A DNA stretch of 64,000 nucleotides from Halotalea alkalilenta (GTDB taxonomy: Bacteria > Pseudomonadota > Gammaproteobacteria > Pseudomonadales > Halomonadaceae), in NCBI RefSeq assembly GCF_001648175.1, contig NZ_CP015243.1:1860001-1924000 (forward strand), read 5' to 3'. Of this stretch, positions 27,542 through 34,419 are shown piece after piece. How positions within the stretch are numbered: the first letter of the stretch is position 1; the number at the start of each line of letters is the position of its first letter. Made by a program: the position numbers and the translations under genes. The notes beneath the pieces were generated by a model, which was not told the origin of the DNA, searched no databases, and saw only the letters and a program-made list of their open reading frames with translations.

Positions 27542-27600
27542 CGTGTTCTCCGCAGGATGATGATCGGATGTTTGATGACTGATCAAAGCGCACTGATCGA

Positions 27601-27638
27601 GATGATGTCATCATACCAATGGTCGATCATCCTAAGGT
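27601..27638. promoter_or_regulatory. Copy B of the 38-bp repeated operator-like element
   Basis: Identical to 21101-21138 except at two positions, with the same ATGATG-T-CATCAT and ACCA-A-TGGT palindromes. It lies 60 bases upstream of the DUF2291/ABC operon and 119 bases upstream of the split apnL genes, so one bound dimer could control both directions. Confidence 0.75.
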
Positions 27639-27756
27639 GTGATTGCTCGTCGTTTGCCTGCTCGACATTCTCCCTCGCAGTGCTCGGTTCCCCATCGAAG
27701 TCCCAATCATTGGAGAGGATGCCGCGCTCGCCGTCGGATCGTGACGAGGAGGTGCC

Positions 27757-28506
27757 ATGGCGCGTGAAAGAGGAACGCGGGAACGAAGAAAGAGTGCCTT
27801 GCAGTGGCTGTACGGTACCGGGCAGCCGCCGGCACTGCCGCGCCGGGTGGTTCTTGGCCGGTTGGGATTCGATTGGTACGGCGAGGCGATTCGCGCGCTG
27901 AGCTGGGACGGGCACGAGCTGGTTCGCGCGGTCTCGCTGGTGGTTCGTGACGAAGACTGGGGCAGCTACGCGCCAAAGGTGGTCGATTCGAAGCTTCGGC
28001 ACGGATCGAAGGGGTGGGAAATCGAGCACTTTTGTCGCATCGAGGATCATCTGGATGGTTCGGCCTTGCTCGATAGCCGTTTCAGCGTGCGGGTAGAAGC
28101 CCAAAGCGTGGTGGTCGAGGCGGTGCTCGATGCCCGGCGACGCATTTCCACCTGCCGGGCGGGGATCACCGTACTGCATCCGTTGCAAGGGGTGGTCGGG
28201 GCACCGGTCAGCGTGACCCATGCCGACGGCACGGTGAGCGAAAGCCGGTTTCCAGAGCTGATCAGCCCCTGCCAGCCTTTTTTCTCCATTCGTACGCTGC
28301 GCCATGCGCCGGCCGAAGACATCGAACTGAGGCTGCATTTCGAAGGCGACGTGTTCGAGATGGAGGATCAGCGCAACTGGTCGGACGCTTCGTTCAAGAC
28401 CTACAATCGGCCGTTGGCCTGGCCGACCCCTTATGCGATCGAGGCCGGTGATCGAATCGAGCAGCGGCTGACGATCGAGATCATCGAGCGGAGCAGCGGG
28501 CGATGA
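27757..28506 (+). CDS. apnL: D-apionolactonase ApnL, N-terminal domain as a separate protein
   Basis: 249 aa. The sequence (LYGTGQPPALPRR, ISWDG-like core, SLVVRDEDWGSYAP, GITVLHPLQGVVG, ESRFPELISPCQPFFSIR, FEGDVFEMEDQRNWSDASFKTY near the end) matches what I recall as the N-terminal beta-rich domain of D-apionate lactonase, which in other bacteria is fused to a TIM barrel. It ends in IEII, at the domain boundary. GGAGGTGCC precedes the ATG. The stop overlaps the next start by four bases (ATGA), so the two halves are made together and may form a heteromer. Confidence 0.7.
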   Translation: MARERGTRERRKSALQWLYGTGQPPALPRRVVLGRLGFDWYGEAIRALSWDGHELVRAVSLVVRDEDWGSYAPKVVDSKLRHGSKGWEIEHFCRIEDHLDGSALLDSRFSVRVEAQSVVVEAVLDARRRISTCRAGITVLHPLQGVVGAPVSVTHADGTVSESRFPELISPCQPFFSIRTLRHAPAEDIELRLHFEGDVFEMEDQRNWSDASFKTYNRPLAWPTPYAIEAGDRIEQRLTIEIIERSSGR

Positions 28507-29708
28507 GCGCTGTGCTGCGGGTCGACTTGCGCGCGGCGGATCAGGGCAGGATGCTGCCCTCGCTCGGCTGCGGGCTATGGCTCGAGACGTTCGATGCCGC
28601 TTTCGCCACCCGGCTGGGCCAGCTGCTGCGTCCCGCCCATCTCGACCTGCTGGCCGATGCGCGCAGTGCTGGTTGGGAGGCTCGCCTGGACGCCGCGATG
28701 GCGCTTTGCGCCAAGATCGAAGCCCAGGCCTGGCTCTATCTGGTGCTGCCCGACGACCGGCCCGAAGCCGCGCTCGAGAGGTTGGCGGCAAGGCTCGATG
28801 GCAGCCCGGTCGCGGGTCTGCTGCTCACCCCGGCGGCCTATCTCAAGAGCTACCAGCCCGATGCCGTCTGGCCGAGCGGGCCTTCGCCCGCCGAACTCCT
28901 GGCGCTCGGTCGAAGGCGCTTTCCCGACCTGGCGCTGGGCGGCGGTACGCCGACCTACTTCACTGAACTCAACCGCTGCCGGCCCGATCCCCAGGCGATC
29001 GATTTCATCACCCACGCCACCTCGCCGATCATCCACGCGGCGGATGATCGGTCGGTGATGGAAAGTCTCGAGAGCCTTGCCCATATCGTTCGTTCATGCC
29101 GGGCGTTGGCGCCTGGCAAGCCTTATAGGATCACCACCAGCGCGATCGGCGCCTGGACCAATCCCTATGGCCGGCGGCTGACACCTAATGATGGCCTGCA
29201 AAGGGTCACCCTGAGCGAGCGCGATCCTCGCCAGCGCGGTCTCTTCGCCGCCGCCTGGGCGCTTGGCTATCTTGCCGAGATCAGCCGGGTCGGTGGCGTC
29301 GATGCCCTGAGCCTGGCATCGCTGGGCGCGCCCTTTGCGCCCGCGACGCAGTCTCATCCCTATCCGCTCTACCTGGTGATCGAGGGAATCCTGCGTGGCA
29401 GCCGACGAACGGCGCTGGAGATCGGGCACGCCGGCGGGACCAGGCTTGCCGCGGTCGGCTGGTGCGAGCCCTCGGCAAAGGGGGAACTGTGGCTTGCCAA
29501 CCTATCGAGCGAACCGCTCAAGGTCGAGCTAGCCGGGGCGCGGGTGGAGCGAGGCGCCGCGCTCGATCTGTCCAGCGTCGAGAGGCTCTGCGCCGATTTC
29601 GCTTCATTGGAGTACGGCAGTTGGCAGGAGGCCTCCACGATCGCGCTGTCTCCTTTCGCTTCGGTGCGCCTGGATGTCGCTCTGGTCGACCGAACCGGGC
29701 CGGCGTAG
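28503..29708 (+). CDS. apnL: D-apionolactonase ApnL, TIM-barrel and C-terminal domains
   Basis: 401 aa. Middle region GGTPTYFTELNRCRPDP and DFITHATSPIIHAADDRSVMESLESL are highly characteristic of the ApnL barrel, followed by YRITTSAIGAWTNPYG, SERDPRQRGLFAAAWALGYLAE and a beta-rich C-terminal part (residues about 300-400). ApnL hydrolyses D-apionolactone to D-apionate. Start ATG overlaps the stop of the N-domain gene. No frameshift is needed to explain the split: the upstream frame ends cleanly and the downstream frame has its own start codon. Confidence 0.72.
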   Translation: MSAVLRVDLRAADQGRMLPSLGCGLWLETFDAAFATRLGQLLRPAHLDLLADARSAGWEARLDAAMALCAKIEAQAWLYLVLPDDRPEAALERLAARLDGSPVAGLLLTPAAYLKSYQPDAVWPSGPSPAELLALGRRRFPDLALGGGTPTYFTELNRCRPDPQAIDFITHATSPIIHAADDRSVMESLESLAHIVRSCRALAPGKPYRITTSAIGAWTNPYGRRLTPNDGLQRVTLSERDPRQRGLFAAAWALGYLAEISRVGGVDALSLASLGAPFAPATQSHPYPLYLVIEGILRGSRRTALEIGHAGGTRLAAVGWCEPSAKGELWLANLSSEPLKVELAGARVERGAALDLSSVERLCADFASLEYGSWQEASTIALSPFASVRLDVALVDRTGPA

Positions 29709-29712
29709 CGAT

Positions 29713-30378
29713 TCAGTCACCCCAGCCGACGATCAACCCGGCCCGGCCGCGGCTGGCTGCGATCAGGCGCGCATTGGGTTCGTCGGTATGTTCGATCCAA
29801 TCCCGCGCGGCTTCGGGCGATCGGCCAAAGCGTCGATGCCGGCCTTCGAGCCGCTCGCGACGCAGGCTGTCGTCGACGTCGAGGAACCAGCTCTGGTCGA
29901 GCATCGTCGCTACGCGGTTCCAGCCCGGCTGCTCGAGCAGCAGGTAGTTGCCCTCGGTGATCACCAGTTCGACCTCGGGCTGCACCGCGATCGCGCCGGC
30001 CACTGGCTCTTCGATTTCGCGTTCGAAGGCGGGCGCGTAGACCACCTCATCGGTGCGCTGATGACGCAGGCGTTGGAGCAAAGCCAGATAGCCGTCGATG
30101 TCGAAGGTGTCCGGTGCGCCCTTGCGCGCCATGCGACCGAGCCTCGAGAGCTGGCGGTTGGAGAGATGAAAGCCGTCCATCGGCACGATGGCCGCGCGGT
30201 CTCCCAGGGCGGCGAGAAGCGCTTCGGCGAAGGTCGACTTGCCCGCTCCAGGAGCGCCGCAGATGCCGAGCAGTCGCCGTTGCCCGGGGGTGCAAAGGGC
30301 GGCGGCGCGCTCGATCAGGGCTGCGGGTAGTGCAGGGGCGGGTGGCTGAGCGTGCTGGCCGGCGTGATGATCGAGCAC
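29713..30378 (-). CDS. P-loop sugar/nucleoside-type kinase (FrcK/uridine kinase-like)
   Basis: 221 aa. Walker A is GICGAPGAGKSTFAE, followed by VPMDGFHLSN, GAPDTFDIDGYLALLQRLR, YAPAFEREIEEPVAGAI and VITEGNYLLLEQPGW, which define the pantothenate/uridine kinase-like group that includes YggC- and FrcK-type proteins often linked to sugar ABC operons. The open frame continues to 30477, but AAGGAAG six bases before the GTG at 30376-30378 favours that start. Convergent with apnL, four bases apart. Substrate unknown; a role in the apiose cluster is only suggested by position. Confidence 0.72.
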   Translation of the reverse strand: MLDHHAGQHAQPPAPALPAALIERAAALCTPGQRRLLGICGAPGAGKSTFAEALLAALGDRAAIVPMDGFHLSNRQLSRLGRMARKGAPDTFDIDGYLALLQRLRHQRTDEVVYAPAFEREIEEPVAGAIAVQPEVELVITEGNYLLLEQPGWNRVATMLDQSWFLDVDDSLRRERLEGRHRRFGRSPEAARDWIEHTDEPNARLIAASRGRAGLIVGWGD

Positions 30379-30511
30379 TTGGATCTTCCTTATGGTGACG
30401 GTTTGGGTCAGGCAATATACCCTAGCCGAATGCGTCTCGATCTCCGAGCACCCACGCGGTGGCGGAAACGAATTCACTTGCGATGTTTGAGGCGTGGCCG
30501 GGAAGCTGTGC

Positions 30512-30517
30512 TAACAT
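30512..30517 (+). promoter_or_regulatory. Extended -10 candidate for the first small-protein gene
   Basis: TGCTAACAT (hexamer TAACAT at 30512-30517) 81 bases before the GTG at 30599. No convincing -35. Confidence 0.3.
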
Positions 30518-30598
30518 ATGACGCCTCCCCCCTTGATACTTAGTCGTCTTGCCACCATAAACCAAAGTGTCGGCAACGCGGTCCGAGGTTAGCTTCTC

Positions 30599-30796
30599 GT
30601 GTCGAAATTCCTGTCAGTCAAAGAAAAATGGTCACTGGAAGAACAGTTCGGGCAGATGCTTCGCGAACTGGATGAAAAGAAATCGCCATCCAAGCGTGAA
30701 GAAGAGTTCGAATCCCGTCTGCATGCGTTGATGAATGAATATGGCATTGCTGCCTCTACCATCGTCGAATGGTTCATGGCGGAGCGTCAGAGTTAG
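30599..30796 (+). CDS. 65-aa orphan protein, paralogue of the 31558 gene
   Basis: Unrecognised, fully helical, charged small protein: VKEKWSLEEQFGQMLREL, then a linker, then a helix containing FESRLHALMNEYGIAASTIVEW. It aligns along its length with the 66-aa protein at 31558 (KxKWxL, Q-G-MLR-L, FE-RL-AL--EYGIA), which supports both being real genes. Start is GTG at 30599 with GAGG ten bases upstream. It might be a small regulator or adaptor; no function is known. Confidence 0.65.
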   Translation: MSKFLSVKEKWSLEEQFGQMLRELDEKKSPSKREEEFESRLHALMNEYGIAASTIVEWFMAERQS

Positions 30797-31212
30797 ACCG
30801 GGCGGTCGATCGAATGGATCAACTCGATGTCGTTGCCCCCTGTTGTTTTCCTCTCCTGCCGCCGATGTAAGAAGAGGCGGGAATGTAATCGCCGCAGGTT
30901 CGAAAAGTGCCGCCGTTGAGCTAAAAAAGTGACTTTGGGACATGGCCCGGTCGGGTCCAGGTGCTATATTTTTCAAGTCTGGTGATGCAAGCCCGATATT
31001 GTCTTTGGTGATCGGTTCATCATCGGGCAGAGCCTCGTTGCTTCTTTCGAACTCCATCGGGACTGAATGAAGCGCGGTTCAATGGCTCTTCGCATTCCAA
31101 TCCAGTCCATCGCGCGCACCCGTGCCTGTCGGGGAAACGAGCCGTCACTTCGATCCTTCGCGCATGTCGCTCGCAGGCTCGGGTGGAAGCTCGGGTGGAA
31201 GAGAGCCCAGCG

Positions 31213-31308
31213 CAGTCGATAACCTCCGCTCATGGTAGGCGCCCTGAGCGCAGGGGCAGTCGATGATCCCGCTCATAGTGAGCGCCCGAGGAACGAGGGC
31301 AGTCGAAC
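31213..31308. repeat. Two tandem imperfect 43-44-bp units
   Basis: Each unit begins with CAGTCGAT and continues with a CCGCTCAT / GAGCGC core: unit 1 is 31213-31256, unit 2 is 31257-31299, and a third CAGTCGA begins at 31300. The cores contain short inverted repeats. This looks like a dispersed intergenic repeat family, not a CRISPR. Confidence 0.6.
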
Positions 31309-31513
31309 CATGTATCGCGCCAACCTGCGATGCATCGATTGCATCGCCTTCGAATCTTCCGGATGCGGACAAGCTCATCGAATCACGTGCCAATCTGGGC
31401 GAACGGGTTTGAAAGGGACGCTTAGACGCGATTGCCCGTTGGCGCTGTATTTGTATTGCGCACTCATCAGCATGGGTGTGCGGGTTCCACTGAGTTCGTT
31501 GGAGACGTATTTC

Positions 31514-31519
31514 TATAAT
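31514..31519 (+). promoter_or_regulatory. Consensus TATAAT box before the second small gene
   Basis: TATAAT, 38 bases upstream of the ATG at 31558, in locally AT-rich DNA. The -35 region is poor (TGAGTT at 17-bp spacing). Confidence 0.5.
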
Positions 31520-31557
31520 TCGGGACGCTTTGCGTCTGATTATTTGGAAGGAATGTT

Positions 31558-31758
31558 ATGGCTCGAGAAAGTACCTTATCGATCAAGCAGAAATGGGCCC
31601 TGGATTCACAATTGGGCGAAATGCTGCGTAGTCTTGAAGGGCCAGCCGCCAATGATCAACGTTTCGAGAAACGCCTCAATGCGCTGATCGATGAGTATGG
31701 CATCGCTCACCAGGATGTCCTCGAGATCGTACTGTCGATGCGCGGCGCCTCGCGCTGA
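31558..31758 (+). CDS. 66-aa orphan protein, paralogue of the 30599 gene
   Basis: Helical small protein: LSIKQKWALDSQLGEMLRSLEG, then FEKRLNALIDEYGIAHQDVLEIVL. Closely related to the 30599 protein, with about a third of positions identical by eye. AAGGA lies seven bases before the ATG and a TATAAT box stands upstream. The pair was probably made by duplication. Function unknown. Confidence 0.7.
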   Translation: MARESTLSIKQKWALDSQLGEMLRSLEGPAANDQRFEKRLNALIDEYGIAHQDVLEIVLSMRGASR

Positions 31759-31880
31759 GGCCCGCTCTGGACGCTGGGCGCGGGCGGCTTGATCGGGCCT
31801 CGTTCATCGGCAAGCAATGCCATCCGGGTGCGTCTGGTCTTTCTTGACCGCAAATCCCCGCCCCCGTGGAGCGACGAAAA

Positions 31881-31961
31881 GGCCGCGGCGCTGAACCGGT
31901 TCGATGAGTGGGATCTATCTCCCATTCATCTTATTAGTTCAGCGCCGCGGCCTGTTTTTTT
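31881..31961. terminator. Strong bidirectional terminator between the small gene and prc
   Basis: A perfect 16-bp stem (31881-31896 with 31937-31952) carries a 40-base loop that itself contains a second hairpin. It is followed on the plus strand by seven T (31955-31961) and on the minus strand by TTTTC. It can end both the small-gene transcript and prc. Confidence 0.88.
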
Positions 31962-32021
31962 CGGACTTTCTTTCCAAGGCTTTCTTTCCGGCACTTTGCC
32001 CCGCCCGGCGGCGGGGGCCGT

Positions 32022-34109
32022 TCAGGGCGCCTTGGTGCTGGCTACGTTGGTGTCGCGTAGCTGGCCGGTGAGCTGGGCGTAGTCGAGCAGGATCTCGGCG
32101 CTTTCCTGCAGCTGCGCCTGATTGATCGGCGAATCGCTCTGCGTGGCAGTATCGTCGTCATCCAGGGTTTCGGTCCAGCTCGCCAATGTCTCCAGCCCGA
32201 GCGCCTGGCGCCGGCTGTTCTCCAAGGCCAACTGCTCCGCTTCCTGTGCCTGCATCTCCCGGCGGCGCTGCTCGAGATTGAGGCTGACGCTGGTGTTCTG
32301 CTCGCGCAGGGTCTTGAGCAGCGAAGCCTCACGTTGCAGATAGCGGAAGTTCGGATTCTGCGCCGCGCGGACGGCATGCTGGTCGCGCAGAGTAGGCAGA
32401 GAGGCGTCGAGGTTACCGTAGCGGCGATAGTTCACCGGGCGCACGGTGTCCCACGGCAGTGCGTTGGGCAGCGCGCTCTCGCCAATCTCCTCGTCGCTGA
32501 ACAGGGTCGGGAAGGTAATGTCCGGCTCGACGCCGCGTTCCTGGGTGCTCTCGCCGGAAATCCGGTAGAACTTGGCGCGAGTCATGCGCAGTTCACCGTG
32601 GCTGAGATCGCTCAGGGTCTGCACCGTACCCTTGCCGAAGCTGCGCGAGCCGAGCACCAGCCCGCGGCCGTAGTCCTGGATCGCACCGGCGAAGATCTCA
32701 GAGGCGGAGGCCGAAAGACGGTTGATCAGCACCGTGAGCGGTCCGTCCCAGGCGACGCCGCGGTCAGTGTCGCCGTAGAGATTGATTCGCCCGCGTGCGT
32801 CCCGCACCTGGACGGTGGGGCCACGATCGATGAATAGCCCGACCATCGAGTTGGCTTCTTGCAGCGCGCCGCCGCCGTTGCCGCGCATGTCGAGCACGAT
32901 ACCCTGGACGTTTTGTGCCTTGAGCTTCTCGATCAGCGCGGCTACGTCGCGTGTGGTGCTGCGATAGTTGGCCTGGCCGGCCTGCCAGGCATCGAAGTCG
33001 ACGTAGAAGGCCGGCACGGTGATCACGCCGACTCGCTCGGTGTGGCCATTGCGCTGCACCTCGATGACGTCGCTCTTCGCCGCCTGATCCTCGAGGTTGA
33101 CCGTATCGCGGGTGATGGTCACGGTGCGGGTCTGGGTCACATCGAGCGCGCGCGCAGGGATCACTTCGAGGCGAACGGTGGAGCCCTTGGGTCCGCGGAT
33201 CAGTTTGACCACGTCGTCCAGGCGCATGCTGACCACGCTGGTCATGTCGCCGCTGTCGCCCTGGCCGACGGCGATGATCCGGTCGGCCGGATGGAGCTGC
33301 CCGCTGCGCTCGGCGGGACCGCCGGGCACCAGCTGCGCGACCTTCACGTACTCGTCTTCGGATTGCAGCATCGCGCCGATGCCCTCGAGGGAGAGGCGCA
33401 TCTGGATGTCGAAGGACTCGCTTTGATCGGGCGACATGTACTCGGTATGCGGATCGATCGAGCTGGTCGCGGCGCCGAGGAACAGGCTCAGCACGTCCTC
33501 GTTGTTGGTCTGGCGCACGCGATTGAGCTGGTCGCGATAGCGGTTGACCAGCCGCCGGTTGATCTCGGCGTCATCGATATTCGGCTCGGTGAGTTTCTGA
33601 GTCAGCGCCGCGTTCTTCATCCGCTTGGTCCACACCGGGTCGAGTTCGCTGAACTCGTCGACCCAGTTGCTCACCTCGCCTTCGAAAGCGAGGCGTTCGT
33701 TGCCGGTGTAATCGAAAGTCGGGTTGGCCTCGAGCTGGGCGATCAGCCACTCGAGCCGCTGTTCGAGACGGCTCTGGAACAAACCATAGAAGGCGTAGAC
33801 GCGCTCGAGCTCGCCCTGCTCCATGGCCTGGTTGAAGCCGGTGCGCAGGTCGCCGAAGCGCTCTATGTCGGTGGAAAGCAGGTAGAGATGCTGTGGATCC
33901 ATCATCTCGAGCATGCGAGCGAACGCTTTGCGCGACCAGGCCTCATCGAAGTTGATGTCTTCGTAGTGGCCGAAGCGGATCGACTGAGCGACTTCCCGGG
34001 AAGCCTGAGCGTCTTCCGCGGTGGGGGTGATTTCCGCCAGCGCGGGTATGGAGATCAGTAGGCACACCGCCATGGCGGCGATGCGCTGCATGATGACAGA
34101 CGGGCTCAT
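32022..34109 (-). CDS. prc: Prc/Tsp tail-specific periplasmic protease
   Basis: 695 aa S41A protease with a signal peptide (ending SIPALA). A helical N-terminal domain (about 25-200) is followed by the PDZ domain (GIGAMLQSEDEYVKVAQLVPGGPAERSG), the protease domain with VLDMRGNGGGALQEA, the catalytic serine in SASASEIFAG and the lysine in RSFGKGTVQ, and a long Prc-type C-terminal helical region. It degrades misfolded and tagged periplasmic proteins and processes cell-wall hydrolase regulators. Start chosen at 34109; an inner ATG (34091) is an alternative. The open frame running to 34499 is not used. Confidence 0.94.
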   Translation of the reverse strand: MSPSVIMQRIAAMAVCLLISIPALAEITPTAEDAQASREVAQSIRFGHYEDINFDEAWSRKAFARMLEMMDPQHLYLLSTDIERFGDLRTGFNQAMEQGELERVYAFYGLFQSRLEQRLEWLIAQLEANPTFDYTGNERLAFEGEVSNWVDEFSELDPVWTKRMKNAALTQKLTEPNIDDAEINRRLVNRYRDQLNRVRQTNNEDVLSLFLGAATSSIDPHTEYMSPDQSESFDIQMRLSLEGIGAMLQSEDEYVKVAQLVPGGPAERSGQLHPADRIIAVGQGDSGDMTSVVSMRLDDVVKLIRGPKGSTVRLEVIPARALDVTQTRTVTITRDTVNLEDQAAKSDVIEVQRNGHTERVGVITVPAFYVDFDAWQAGQANYRSTTRDVAALIEKLKAQNVQGIVLDMRGNGGGALQEANSMVGLFIDRGPTVQVRDARGRINLYGDTDRGVAWDGPLTVLINRLSASASEIFAGAIQDYGRGLVLGSRSFGKGTVQTLSDLSHGELRMTRAKFYRISGESTQERGVEPDITFPTLFSDEEIGESALPNALPWDTVRPVNYRRYGNLDASLPTLRDQHAVRAAQNPNFRYLQREASLLKTLREQNTSVSLNLEQRRREMQAQEAEQLALENSRRQALGLETLASWTETLDDDDTATQSDSPINQAQLQESAEILLDYAQLTGQLRDTNVASTKAP

Positions 34110-34419
34110 CAAAGAAGCACTCCCGGTTTGATGTACACTCTTGCATGTCTCAATTGAGAGGTCGTCCTTGCCTGCGATGTCGGTCGTATTGTTGGGCAAG
34201 TGGCGAATTGTAGCAGCTGATTGAGATCGCGCGCAGGGCATCGGCGGCGAAATCTCTTCACGTATAGAGCGTTGCGTGCACCGGACTTCGGCCCCGGCGG
34301 CGCGAGGGACCTCCGAGCGGCGACGAAAAGCCGTGGAGAAACACATTGGATGGCGCTCAAAACGTTCGTTCATTCGTCTCTCGTGTAGTCGAGCGCCGTT
34401 CATCAACCAGGGAGTTCCA
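34110..34419. other. Divergent promoter region of prc and the M18 peptidase gene
   Basis: 310 bases. On the minus strand an extended -10 TGCTACAAT (hexamer at 34207-34212) lies about 98 bases upstream of prc. A 12-bp perfect palindrome TCTCAATTGAGA is at 34148-34159 inside the prc leader. No clear promoter was found for the peptidase gene. Confidence 0.5.
34207..34212 (-). promoter_or_regulatory. Extended -10 promoter candidate for prc
   Basis: Minus-strand TGC followed by TACAAT; no good -35, fitting an extended -10 promoter. Confidence 0.4.

Larger units (their letters stand above)
30797..31557. other. Long intergenic region between the two small-protein genes
   Basis: About 760 bases without a firm gene. 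It holds a 12-bp direct repeat (GCTCGGGTGGAA twice, about 31177-31200), two 43-44-bp repeat units (31213-31308) and a TATAAT box before the second small gene. A 151-codon open frame crosses 31232-31687 but overlaps the second gene in another frame and has no supporting start. Confidence 0.55.

Noticed and set aside
31213..31308. CRISPR array
   Set aside because: Only two imperfect units directly abutting with no spacers and no cas genes.
31232..31687. 151-codon plus-strand frame between the small genes
   Set aside because: Overlaps the second small gene in another frame, begins in the repeat units and has no ribosome site. The Cys-rich start is odd but not enough.
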